From the NCBI GenBank assembly GCA_001803165.1, contig MHAZ01000015.1, positions 453 through 34,701 on the forward strand: a stretch of DNA of 34,249 nucleotides, read 5' to 3'. Numbering within the stretch: the stretch's first letter is position 1; every line of letters begins with the position of its first letter. Under the pieces are notes generated by a model. It ran no database searches and was not told the DNA's origin. It saw nothing but the letters and a program-made list of their open reading frames with translations. This DNA comes from Stygiobacter sp. RIFOXYC2_FULL_38_25. Its GTDB lineage: Bacteria; Bacteroidota; Ignavibacteria; Ignavibacteriales; Melioribacteraceae. Made by a program: the position numbers and the translations under genes. Of the stretch, positions 1-7,446 are shown one piece after another.

Positions 1-1
1 A

Positions 2-56
2 TGCAAAGCGCAAAATGCAAAGTGCAAAATTACAGCTCAAAGCTCAAAGTTCAAAA
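2..56 (+). repeat. Degenerate tandem heptamer repeat
   Basis: Bases 2-56 tile into 7-nt units: TGCAAAG, CGCAAAA, TGCAAAG, TGCAAAA, a 6-nt unit TTACAG, then CTCAAAG, CTCAAAG, TTCAAAA. The unit CAAA core recurs every seven bases, so this is a short heptamer tandem repeat, seen directly. It ends where a trpA-like coding fragment begins. Similar short heptamer repeats are known from heterocystous cyanobacteria; any relation is only an analogy. A second heptamer tract lies within the homoaconitase-like gene. Confidence 0.7.
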
Positions 57-135
57 CAGAATACAAAAAACCTTTAAAAGATTAAAAGAAAATGGCGAAA
101 AAGCGCTTATAACTTTTATTACAGCTGGAGATCCA
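55..135 (+). pseudogene. trpA: 5' fragment of tryptophan synthase alpha (trpA remnant)
   Basis: The translation of 55-135 reads NRIQKTFKRLKENGEKA followed by LITFITAGDP, which matches the extreme N-terminus of TrpA (approximately residues 2-28, ending at the conserved T-x-GDP of strand 1). None of the rest of TrpA follows: the catalytic Glu and Asp, which lie further on, are absent. The fragment starts right after the heptamer repeat with no ATG of its own and ends directly at the ATG of the pectate lyase. It stays open and in frame with the lyase, so a long-ORF caller would extend the lyase to base 1. I read it as a truncated gene piece, not a domain of the lyase. Confidence 0.7.
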
Positions 136-3096
136 ATGAAATTTGTTTTATCCAACATGAATATGTCAAAAAATATCAAAGCTGTTTTCTACGGTTTTCT
201 TTTTTTACTTATCTATTCGAACCTTAATGTGGCTCAACAATTAGCTTTTCCAACTGCCGAGGGCTACGGAAAATTTTCCAAAGGTGGAAGAGGAGGTCGT
301 GTAATAGAAGTTACTCGCCTGGATGATGACACAAAGCCCGGAAGCTTGCGTTACGCAATTAGTCAAAGTGGTCCAAGAACAGTTGTGTTCAAAGTTTCCG
401 GTACAATAACATTAAACAGCAGACTCACAATTAAGAATCCATATATAACAATTGCGGGACAAACAGCACCCGGAGATGGAATTTGCATTCGGAAATATCC
501 TCTTATGATTGAAGCTTCTCATTGCATTGTTAGATATTTAAGAGTACGGCTTGGAGATGAATCCGGCGAAGAATCCGATGCTATGGGCGGCAAGGATAAC
601 GGTGTAAAGAATATTATAATTGATCATTGTTCCGTAAGCTGGAGTGTTGATGAAACTCTATCTCCATATTTGAATGATAGCTTAACGGTACAATGGTGTT
701 TGGTTAGCGAAAGTTTGTACAACTCGAATCATGCTAAAGGAGCGCATGGCTACGGTGGTATTTGGGGAGGGAACAACAATACTTATCATCACAATCTTTT
801 AGCGCACCATACAAGCCGCAACCCGCGTTTTGCATCCGCTTGCGGTTTAAATGATTACAGAAACAACGTAGTTTATAATTGGGGATTCAACAGTACATAC
901 GGAGGAGAGAATTATTTAAATGGTTTAACTCCGGTTGCCGGTCAGTTCACAAATATAAATATGGTAGCTAATTATTATAAAGCTGGTCCCGGTACAAAAG
1001 CAGGCGTTATATATAGAATTGTTAATCCTTCTACAAGAAACGGAGCCACAGATGCGGGTAAATGGTACGTTGCAAACAACTATGTTGTAGGAAGCTCAAC
1101 TATTACGGCAAATAATTGGGCGGGCGGAGTACAAGCAGCTCAATCGCTTGATATATTTAAAGCCACAGTTCCCTTTAACACAATGCCTATAAATGAACAA
1201 ACTGCTGAGGAAGCTTATCAGAGCGTATTAACAAATGTTGGTGCAAATCTTCCCAAAAGAGATGCTATAGATCAAAGAATTGTAAATGAAGTTAAAAATG
1301 GTAACGCAACCTATGAAGGAAAAACTTACAGGAGCGCTCAAGGTTTTCCGGCAAGCGCACCTGTAACCGGAATGATTGACACTCAAGCAGATGTTGGAGG
1401 CTGGCCTTTATTATTGACTGGACCGGGATCAACCGATACTGACCATGATGGAATGCCCGATGTATGGGAAAAGGCTAATGGATTAAGCTCCACCGATGCT
1501 TCTGATGGGAATGGTATTGGGAAAGATGGTTATACAAATCTGGAAAACTATCTGAATAGCATTACAGAATTCCCTTCCTTTCTTCAGGCTCCTACGGAAC
1601 TGAAAGGTGAGTTAAACACGGTAAGCTCAATAAAATTGGTTTGGCAGGATAACTGCACAACAGAAAAAGGTCTTACGTTGGAAAGAGCGATTGGCACCGG
1701 AGATTACCAAGTCTATAAATCACTCCCGGCAAACACCGTTTCTTTTATGGATGAAAATCTTGCGGAATTAACTTTATACAAGTATAGAGTTAGTTGTTTT
1801 TCAGATTCACTTCAGTCGGCTTATTCTAATGAAACAGAACTTACTACGATGAGTGCAACATCCAAACCTCTTGCCGCCGGTTCACCTAATCCGGCAAACG
1901 CGGAAAACTTGGTTAACGTTAATTCTACTTTGCAATGGAAAGCCGGATTAAGCTCAGCTTCACATGATGTGTACTTTGGAACCACAAATCCACCGGCATT
2001 TGTAAAAAACCAAACGAGTACGGAGTATGTACCGGCATCTTTACAAAAGGGAACAAAGTACTATTGGAGAGTAGATGAAGTTAATCAAAACGGAAAGACT
2101 ACCGGTGCTGTTTGGAGTTTTACTACAAAAGCTGTTTTGCCGCCTCAAAAAATTGCACACTGGAAATTTGATGAAGTATCCGGAGCGACTACAAAAGATG
2201 ACGGCACTTACAAAAACAATGGCTCATTCCTAAATATTTTGCATAACCCGAGAGTTACCGGTTACATTGGAGGTGCGCTCAGTTTTAACGGAATATCCGG
2301 CAGTGTAGTTGTTCCGCATAACGGTTCCATTGATTTTGGTAAAGAGAGCTTTTCAATTTCATATTGGTTAAAAGTTGGCACTCTTACTGGAGCGTCAATG
2401 TACCCAATTCAAAAGGGATCTTTTGTTAGAGATACAAGCATAAACTCTTCCGGCAAGTGGTATGGTTTTGAAATAAAGTCAAACGCATTAAGGTTTTCAA
2501 TTGATGATGATGTTGTTAAGTCAACCGCAAGTGTTTCAAATGTGGATACTCTTCTCAAGTCTCGCTGGAATCATATTGTGGGGATTCGCGATTCTGCTTC
2601 CAGCCAATTAAAAATTTATGTAAATAGTAAACTTCTTAATTCTTCAGCCTCTACAACAGGCGATATTTCTGAAAATGAAGCTTTGTATTTCGGCAATACG
2701 CTAAGTGATAATGCTTCACTTTCCGGTGCCATGGATGATGTTAGATTCTATAACTATTCCCTTACTGAACAAGAAGTAAATAAAATATTTACAGAAAGCG
2801 CTACAGGCATTGAACAGGAAAAAGGTATTCCATCCGAGATAAGTTTATGTCAGAATTATCCTAATCCGTTTAATCCAACAACAAAAATTACTTTCTCTTT
2901 GCCTAAAGATGGTATGGCATCTTTAAGTGTTTATAACTTGTTAGGTGAAAAGGTTGCATCGCTTGTTAACGAGGAATTACAAGCCGGCGTGCATTCATAT
3001 TCATTTGATGCTTCACAACTTAGCTCAGGCGTTTATTTCTACAGATTAAATTCTGAACAAAGCAGTCTCACAAAAAAGATGATAGTTGTTAAGTAA
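136..3096 (+). CDS. Secreted pectate lyase (PL1-like) with FN3-like, LamG-like and T9SS sorting domains
   Basis: Extracellular polysaccharide lyase expected to cleave polygalacturonate by beta-elimination. The reading frame is open from base 1, but the signal peptide begins at the ATG at 136 or, more compactly, at 163 (MSKNIKAVFYGFLFLLIYSN, cut near VAQQ). Numbering from base 1, the lyase domain covers about residues 78-470 (GYGKFSKGGRGGRVIEVT, the parallel beta-helix motif VKNIIIDHCSVSWSVDE, RNPRF). Then come a calcium-type TDTDHDGMPDVWE segment near 477, FN3-like modules (about 526-615 and 625-712), a LamG/concanavalin-like domain (about 716-930) and a type IX secretion C-terminal sorting domain (about 946-1031, YPNPFNPTTKI to KKMIVVK). 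The product should therefore cross the outer membrane by T9SS and stay at the surface or be released. The next two genes, a secreted cupin and a LacI regulator, fit a pectin-use locus. Substrate specificity is inferred. Confidence 0.85.
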   Translation: MKFVLSNMNMSKNIKAVFYGFLFLLIYSNLNVAQQLAFPTAEGYGKFSKGGRGGRVIEVTRLDDDTKPGSLRYAISQSGPRTVVFKVSGTITLNSRLTIKNPYITIAGQTAPGDGICIRKYPLMIEASHCIVRYLRVRLGDESGEESDAMGGKDNGVKNIIIDHCSVSWSVDETLSPYLNDSLTVQWCLVSESLYNSNHAKGAHGYGGIWGGNNNTYHHNLLAHHTSRNPRFASACGLNDYRNNVVYNWGFNSTYGGENYLNGLTPVAGQFTNINMVANYYKAGPGTKAGVIYRIVNPSTRNGATDAGKWYVANNYVVGSSTITANNWAGGVQAAQSLDIFKATVPFNTMPINEQTAEEAYQSVLTNVGANLPKRDAIDQRIVNEVKNGNATYEGKTYRSAQGFPASAPVTGMIDTQADVGGWPLLLTGPGSTDTDHDGMPDVWEKANGLSSTDASDGNGIGKDGYTNLENYLNSITEFPSFLQAPTELKGELNTVSSIKLVWQDNCTTEKGLTLERAIGTGDYQVYKSLPANTVSFMDENLAELTLYKYRVSCFSDSLQSAYSNETELTTMSATSKPLAAGSPNPANAENLVNVNSTLQWKAGLSSASHDVYFGTTNPPAFVKNQTSTEYVPASLQKGTKYYWRVDEVNQNGKTTGAVWSFTTKAVLPPQKIAHWKFDEVSGATTKDDGTYKNNGSFLNILHNPRVTGYIGGALSFNGISGSVVVPHNGSIDFGKESFSISYWLKVGTLTGASMYPIQKGSFVRDTSINSSGKWYGFEIKSNALRFSIDDDVVKSTASVSNVDTLLKSRWNHIVGIRDSASSQLKIYVNSKLLNSSASTTGDISENEALYFGNTLSDNASLSGAMDDVRFYNYSLTEQEVNKIFTESATGIEQEKGIPSEISLCQNYPNPFNPTTKITFSLPKDGMASLSVYNLLGEKVASLVNEELQAGVHSYSFDASQLSSGVYFYRLNSEQSSLTKKMIVVK

Positions 3097-3165
3097 TTCC
3101 CAAAGAGATGGCGGATAATTTCTGCTGCTTCTTTATTGCTTTCAATAAAATTGGAGTATTTTGGA

Positions 3166-3573
3166 ATGAAACAAATTTTATTTCTTCTTATCGCTCTTTT
3201 TGCGATTCCAATACTAGCTCAAGGCACCAAAGAGTATACGATAGATAATTGTGTCACAGCATTTAGACCGGATAAGGTTGAAAAAACTTCAGTAGGTTAT
3301 CAATATTGGTTTGTTGATAAGGATTTTGTAGATGGGAGAACATTAAAGGTAAGTGTAGTTGCACCGAATTCTGAAACTCATGCCCCGCATGTTCACGCAG
3401 AAGATGAATTCTTTTTTGTGCTTGAAGGTAAAGCTGAGTTTACTCTAGCCGGAAAAACAAAAATCGTGGAAGGATATACAAGTTTTTATTGTCCATCAAA
3501 TGTAGAACACGGAATTAGAAATGTAGGCGATAAAGAACTCAAGTATTTGGTAATAAAGAAATACAATAAATAG
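3166..3573 (+). CDS. Secreted cupin-domain protein (possibly KdgF-like)
   Basis: Small single-domain cupin of about 135 residues with an N-terminal signal peptide (MKQILFLLIALFAIPILAQG). The ATG at 3166 is chosen because GGAG lies at 3153-3156 and the signal peptide starts there; an upstream TTG at 3136 is less likely. Cupin motif 1 is visible as H-A-P-H-V-H-A-E-D-E-x8-G (metal ligands H, H, E) and motif 2 as P-S-N-V-E-H-G-I-R-N. Cupins of this size include KdgF, which opens the ring of unsaturated uronates released by pectate lyases. The position directly after a pectate lyase makes that role attractive, but the cupin fold serves many functions and a secreted form is unusual for KdgF. Confidence 0.75.
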   Translation: MKQILFLLIALFAIPILAQGTKEYTIDNCVTAFRPDKVEKTSVGYQYWFVDKDFVDGRTLKVSVVAPNSETHAPHVHAEDEFFFVLEGKAEFTLAGKTKIVEGYTSFYCPSNVEHGIRNVGDKELKYLVIKKYNK

Positions 3574-3591
3574 ATATTTTTTTGCTGAGTG

Positions 3592-3606
3592 TTTAACTAA
3601 GTTAAA
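3592..3606. promoter_or_regulatory. 15-bp palindrome upstream of the LacI-family gene
   Basis: TTTAACT-A-AGTTAAA is a perfect odd palindrome centred at 3599, about 64 bp before the start of the LacI-family gene. LacI proteins bind dyads, often near their own gene, so an autoregulatory operator is possible. Against it: the sequence is AT-rich and lacks the central CG typical of many LacI-family operators. It could instead be a weak stem downstream of the cupin gene. Confidence 0.3.
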
Positions 3607-3669
3607 AATTAAGTTATTTTGTAGCTACTAAAGTAAAGGATAAAGTTATTCCTAAAATAAAGTGAAAAT

Positions 3670-4704
3670 ATGAAAGAAAAAGCAGTTACACTTAACGATA
3701 TAGCGGAAAAACTAAATTTATCAACGGTAACAATATCGAAAGCTCTCCGCAATCATCCCGATATTTCCCTAAAAACTACAAAGCTAATTAAAACCATAGC
3801 TGAAGAAATGGGTTATACTCCGAATATAATGGCACGAAATTTATCGGCCCGGAAATCCAACACTATCGGACTTGTGGTTCCTAAAATAGCGCATTTTTTC
3901 TTTGGCTCAATTATCGAATGCGTTTACGATTTAGCGTTTCAGAATAATTACGAGATAATCCTTACAGTTTCTCAAGAAAGTGTAGAAAGGGAAAAGAAGC
4001 ATTTACAGACACTTCTAGCAATGAAGGTGGATGGAATCATCGTCTCAATTACACAAGAGACAACTGACTTCTCCATTTTTGATATGATTGAAAGACGTGG
4101 CGTTCCATTAGTTTTTATGGACCGCATCCCGGAAATTGCAAATGGATATAATACTGTCCGCGTTGATGACCGTGGTGGTGCCTTTAAGGCTATTGAACAT
4201 GCAATAAATCTTGGTTATAAGAATATTGCTCACTTCGGCGGTTATCATAACATCAATATTGGTAGAGAAAGAAAAGCAGGCTTTTTAGAAGCTATGCAAA
4301 AGTATGGCTTGGAAGTAAATGAAAGCTGGGTAACAGAAGGAGGCTTTGGAGAAAATTATGGCTACGATACTTTTATGAAACTCTACCGCGAGAATAATCT
4401 GCCCGATTTGATTTTTGCGGTTACATACCCGGTTGCCCTCGGAATTTATATGGCTGCAAGTGAAGTTGGTCTCCATATACCGGACGACATTGATGTAATT
4501 TGTTTTGGAAACGCCAAGGTGCAAAATTTTCTTTCCCCTCCGCTTAGCTGTGTAGATCAATCAACAGAACTACTTAGTAAGCACGCTATGGAAATGATCC
4601 TTGAAAACATAGAGAAACGTGAAGATTACGAACCAAGACAAGTTGTTGTTGATACTAATTTAGTGCTTAGAGGAACCTGTATTAGGTTTAATAAGAATAG
4701 ATAA
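3670..4704 (+). CDS. LacI/GalR-family transcriptional regulator
   Basis: Cytoplasmic DNA-binding regulator of 344 residues, the usual length for the family. Residues 6-56 form the LacI helix-turn-helix and hinge (VTLNDIAEKLNLSTVTISKAL, then GYTPNIMARNLSARKSNTIG). Residues from about 65 form the periplasmic-binding-protein-like sensor (IGLVVPKIAHFFFGSI, VDGIIVSITQE, PLVFMDR, VRVDDRGGAF, GYKNIAHFGG). The effector is presumably a sugar or sugar phosphate. It sits after the pectate lyase and cupin and before, across a response regulator, a galactose-type transport gene set, so it plausibly controls one or both. No clear Shine-Dalgarno sequence is visible before the ATG. Confidence 0.93.
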   Translation: MKEKAVTLNDIAEKLNLSTVTISKALRNHPDISLKTTKLIKTIAEEMGYTPNIMARNLSARKSNTIGLVVPKIAHFFFGSIIECVYDLAFQNNYEIILTVSQESVEREKKHLQTLLAMKVDGIIVSITQETTDFSIFDMIERRGVPLVFMDRIPEIANGYNTVRVDDRGGAFKAIEHAINLGYKNIAHFGGYHNINIGRERKAGFLEAMQKYGLEVNESWVTEGGFGENYGYDTFMKLYRENNLPDLIFAVTYPVALGIYMAASEVGLHIPDDIDVICFGNAKVQNFLSPPLSCVDQSTELLSKHAMEMILENIEKREDYEPRQVVVDTNLVLRGTCIRFNKNR

Positions 4705-4770
4705 AATTTTTATTGCTTGAACCGGTTGTGTGAATTAAAATTCAAAAGGGCTCACAAGAACAATTTTTTC

Positions 4771-4827
4771 GGGTTTGATGAATCAAACCCCTACAATTTT
4801 TTTGTAGGGGCTTCATTCATGAAGCCC
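4771..4827. repeat. BIME-like element: two inverted REP hairpins around a shared TTGTAGGGG stem
   Basis: Three perfect inverted repeats interlock. IR1, 4771-4790: arms GGGTTTGAT and ATCAAACCC. IR2, 4788-4810: CCCCTACAA and TTGTAGGGG around TTTTT. IR3, 4808-4827: GGGCTTCAT and ATGAAGCCC. Read outward from the centre, each half is TTGTAGGGG-xTTx-ATTCAT-xAAx-CCC. The two halves differ at four stem positions, but each change is matched within its own hairpin, so base pairing is kept. This is the layout of a bacterial interspersed mosaic element made of two inverted REP units, which are commonly spread by RAYT transposases. No such transposase is in the window. A 64-codon frame running through it is an accident of the repeat. 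Confidence 0.75.
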
Positions 4828-4835
4828 GGTTTTTT
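4808..4835 (+). terminator. Hairpin plus T6: likely terminator after the LacI gene
   Basis: The 9-bp stem GGGCTTCAT/ATGAAGCCC with a two-base centre is followed after GG by six T residues (4830-4835). This fits a Rho-independent terminator for plus-strand transcription from the LacI gene, before the oppositely oriented receiver gene. The stem is also the right half of the BIME-like element, so the mobile repeat appears to supply the terminator. Confidence 0.55.
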
Positions 4836-4917
4836 AGGTAAATCGCCAACAAATCATCTATTAAATCTAATTCAAACAACTTGTTGCTTGAATAAAATAT
4901 TTTGGGATTAAGCCAAC

Positions 4918-5310
4918 TCAGTTGAGGTGAATTTTATCCAGAAGAATTCTCTTTACTTCATTTACAAGATACTTGTTCTCAATTGGTTTTCTGATGTACT
5001 TATCCGCTCCCGCCGTTAAAGCTATTCGTTCATCCCTTATGTATGCATGGGCGCTCACTACAACAATGGGAGTTGTCTTGTACTCAACGGAATCACGCAA
5101 CTCTTTAATTAAATCCAGTCCATTCTTTTTATCTCCTAGTGCCATATCCATAACAAACAAATCCACTTTGAATTTATGAAGGGCTTGATAAAAAGATTCT
5201 ACTGTAGGGCAAGAAACAACATTGAATTCTCTTTTAAAAATGCGGCTGAATATATCTAGTATAATTTCATCATCTTCAACAATAAGAATCGTATAATTAT
5301 GAAACTCCAT
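4918..5310 (-). CDS. Single-domain response regulator (receiver only)
   Basis: Stand-alone CheY-like receiver of 130 residues. The ATG at 5310 is preferred because GGGAG lies five bases upstream; a TTG at 5322 would add four residues. Visible landmarks: acidic pair E12-D13-D14, phospho-acceptor D55 in LFVMD, the Ser of VVVSAH near 86, and K108 in YIRKP. No output domain follows, so it must act through a partner protein. No histidine kinase is in the window. It is convergent with the LacI gene and separated by the repeat element. Confidence 0.92.
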   Translation of the reverse strand: MEFHNYTILIVEDDEIILDIFSRIFKREFNVVSCPTVESFYQALHKFKVDLFVMDMALGDKKNGLDLIKELRDSVEYKTTPIVVVSAHAYIRDERIALTAGADKYIRKPIENKYLVNEVKRILLDKIHLN

Positions 5311-5521
5311 ACTAACTCCCAAAAGAATTACGTGAAGCTGTAAAACTGTGTTGTTTCTAATAGGAATTTAGGAATTTTCCCTAAATAAATTCGTATAGAA
5401 AAAAACAGAACTCACTTTTAAATAATGGTTACTGACGGAAAATTATTATTTTTAGATCGCTTGCTTAGTAATTAGAAATTCTGCAAGCAGCAATTCTTAC
5501 AGAACATATAAGGAAACTCGG
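5311..5521. promoter_or_regulatory. Divergent intergenic region between receiver gene and symporter
   Basis: This 211-bp gap must hold the promoters of both divergent genes. A tandem direct repeat AGGAATTT occupies 5362-5377 and overlaps an inverted repeat TTTAGG (5367-5372)/CCTAAA (5380-5385). Near the symporter start there is a short stem GCTTGC/GCAAGC (5459-5464, 5483-5488), and AAGGA just before the ATG serves as its ribosome-binding site. I cannot assign a specific promoter box. The repeats are candidate operator sites only. Confidence 0.35.
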
Positions 5522-7183
5522 ATGGAAGCAATTGGACTTTCGCTAATAGACTGGATTATCATTCTCGTCTATTTTGCTTTTGTACTCGGTATAGGATTCT
5601 ATTTAAGAAAATTTACAACAAGTGAAGAAGATTTCTTTCTTGCCGGCAGAAAAAATTCTTCTTGGGTTGCCGGACTCGCATTTCTTTCTGCAAATCTTGG
5701 GGCTTTAGAGCTTCTTGGTATGACCGGAAATACTTTTAAGTACGGAATGTACGTTGCACACTTTTATTGGATTGGCGCGATTCCGGCTATGCTATTTCTG
5801 GGAATTTACATGATGCCTTTCTATTACAGCAGCAAGATTAAATCCATTCCCGGATACTTAAAATTGAGGTTTGATGAAAAAACCCGCGTGCTAAATGGAA
5901 TTGCTTTTGCAATAATGACGCTTCTTGTTTCGGGAATAAATCTTTATGCAATGGCTTTGGTGCTTCACACTTTTATAGGTTGGAATTGGGATATAAGCAT
6001 GTGGGTTTCTGCGATTACTGTTGCTGCCTATGTTACGTTAAGCGGACTTATGTCTGCAATCTTTACAGAGATAATTCAGTTCTTCCTAATTTGGTTCGGT
6101 TTGTTTCTTGTTTCAATTCTTGGAATCATCGAAATCGGCAGCCTCGATCAAATACTAACAAGACTTCCGGAATCAATGAATACACTTTGGTCAACGTCAG
6201 CAGACCCAACTCAAAATGGAATGCTAATTCACTGGGGCGGAATTGTACTTGGTCTTGGCTTCGTTCTTTCGTTTGGATATTGGACAACAGATTTTCTTGT
6301 TGTGCAAAGAGCTTTTTCAGCTAAAGACTTACGTGCCGCTAGAATGACGCCGTTGCTCGCTTCATTCTTTAAAATGGCTTTACCATTTCTTGTAATACTT
6401 GCCGGTTTAATTGCGCTAGCACTTTCGAACGATCCTAACAGCGGTTTCAAACTGCTCGAAGATGGTGGACAAGTAAATTATGATTCTGCGCTTCCTCTTT
6501 TAATCCAGCGCTATTATCCTTCCGGTTTAATCGGCTTGGGAGTAACCGCTTTGCTAGCGGGTTTCATGGCAGGGCAAGCGGGAAATATTAGCGCCTTCAA
6601 TACTGTTTGGACTTACGATATTTATAAATCTGTGCTAAATAGAAATGCCTCCGATTCTCACTTACTTTGGATGGGAAGAGCATCAACAATTGTTGGGGTA
6701 ATAATTTCATTAGGTACTGCTTATTGGGCAAAGAGTTTCCCGAGCATTATGGATTATATGCAAGCAATATTTTCCTGGGTTAACGCACCTCTTTTCGCAA
6801 CAATGCTGTTAGGAATGTTCGTCTGGTGGATTACACCAAATGGCGCGTTCTGGGGATTGGTTGCCGGAATGTCATCATCATTCTTGATGTGGATGGGCGT
6901 TAAGTTTCATTGGTTTAATGAAAGCCTAATAACAATGTCGGGCGTTCAAAGTGATATGGCAGCTAATTTTTGGCGAGCGTGGTGGGCATGGGTAATTTGT
7001 TTTGGCATTACAATTATCATCAGTTTGTTCACTAAGAAGCGGTCTAAAGAAGAATTAGTTGGACTCGTTAAAGGATTAACTCAAACAAAAATTGATGAAC
7101 ATGTTCCGTTCATTAAGAAACCGGAATTTGTTGCCATCATCTCTCTAATAATTCTGGTAATGCTAAACTTATTATTCTGGTAA
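5522..7183 (+). CDS. Sodium:solute symporter (SSS family), probably sugar/galactose
   Basis: Integral inner-membrane transporter of 553 residues with about 14 hydrophobic helices, typical of the SSS/SGLT family. Family features include the N-terminal IDWIIILVYFAFVLGIGFY helix, the SEEDFFLAGRKNSSWVAGLAFLSANLGALELLG segment around the sodium site, and GLMSAIFTEIIQFFLIWFG in the middle. It should couple sodium influx to uptake of a solute. The downstream genes, a small membrane protein and GalT, point to galactose or a related hexose, as for vSGLT. This substrate is inferred from context. AAGGA precedes the ATG. Confidence 0.92.
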   Translation: MEAIGLSLIDWIIILVYFAFVLGIGFYLRKFTTSEEDFFLAGRKNSSWVAGLAFLSANLGALELLGMTGNTFKYGMYVAHFYWIGAIPAMLFLGIYMMPFYYSSKIKSIPGYLKLRFDEKTRVLNGIAFAIMTLLVSGINLYAMALVLHTFIGWNWDISMWVSAITVAAYVTLSGLMSAIFTEIIQFFLIWFGLFLVSILGIIEIGSLDQILTRLPESMNTLWSTSADPTQNGMLIHWGGIVLGLGFVLSFGYWTTDFLVVQRAFSAKDLRAARMTPLLASFFKMALPFLVILAGLIALALSNDPNSGFKLLEDGGQVNYDSALPLLIQRYYPSGLIGLGVTALLAGFMAGQAGNISAFNTVWTYDIYKSVLNRNASDSHLLWMGRASTIVGVIISLGTAYWAKSFPSIMDYMQAIFSWVNAPLFATMLLGMFVWWITPNGAFWGLVAGMSSSFLMWMGVKFHWFNESLITMSGVQSDMAANFWRAWWAWVICFGITIIISLFTKKRSKEELVGLVKGLTQTKIDEHVPFIKKPEFVAIISLIILVMLNLLFW

Positions 7184-7235
7184 AAATAATTGTGAAAATA
7201 TATATGGCTTCTTGAGAAAGCTAAAGGAGTTTAAA

Positions 7236-7439
7236 ATGAAACCGATCTGGTATTTTGTTGGATTAATTTTACTTGTGATGGGACTTCTGATTTTAGTAAA
7301 TGGTATTTATTTACTTATTAATCCGCCGCAGACAAAAACAGTTTTATCAGAAACTCACCCGAGTATATGGTGGGGACTTATTATGGCTGCATTTGGCGGA
7401 TTGATGTTCGCAAAGAATAAAAACAAAATTGTTGAGTAA
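7236..7439 (+). CDS. Small membrane protein, unknown function
   Basis: A 67-residue protein with two predicted transmembrane helices (WYFVGLILLVMGLLILVNGIY and WWGLIMAAFGGLMFA) joined by a short polar loop with PPQTKT. The ATG at 7236 is set by a very good AAAGGAG at 7223-7229, six bases upstream; in-frame TTG codons before it are not used. It lies 52 bp after the symporter and 7 bp before galT, so the three genes are very likely one operon. Small two-helix proteins beside SSS transporters can be accessory subunits; that role is only inferred. Confidence 0.8.
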   Translation: MKPIWYFVGLILLVMGLLILVNGIYLLINPPQTKTVLSETHPSIWWGLIMAAFGGLMFAKNKNKIVE

Positions 7440-7446
7440 ATTAAAA

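Noticed and set aside
4285..4560. 91-codon minus-strand frame inside the LacI gene
   Set aside because: Shadow of a well supported gene, with no recognisable protein features.
4717..4911. 64-codon plus-strand frame after the LacI gene
   Set aside because: It runs through the BIME-like repeat, has no known motif, and its composition is set by the inverted repeats.
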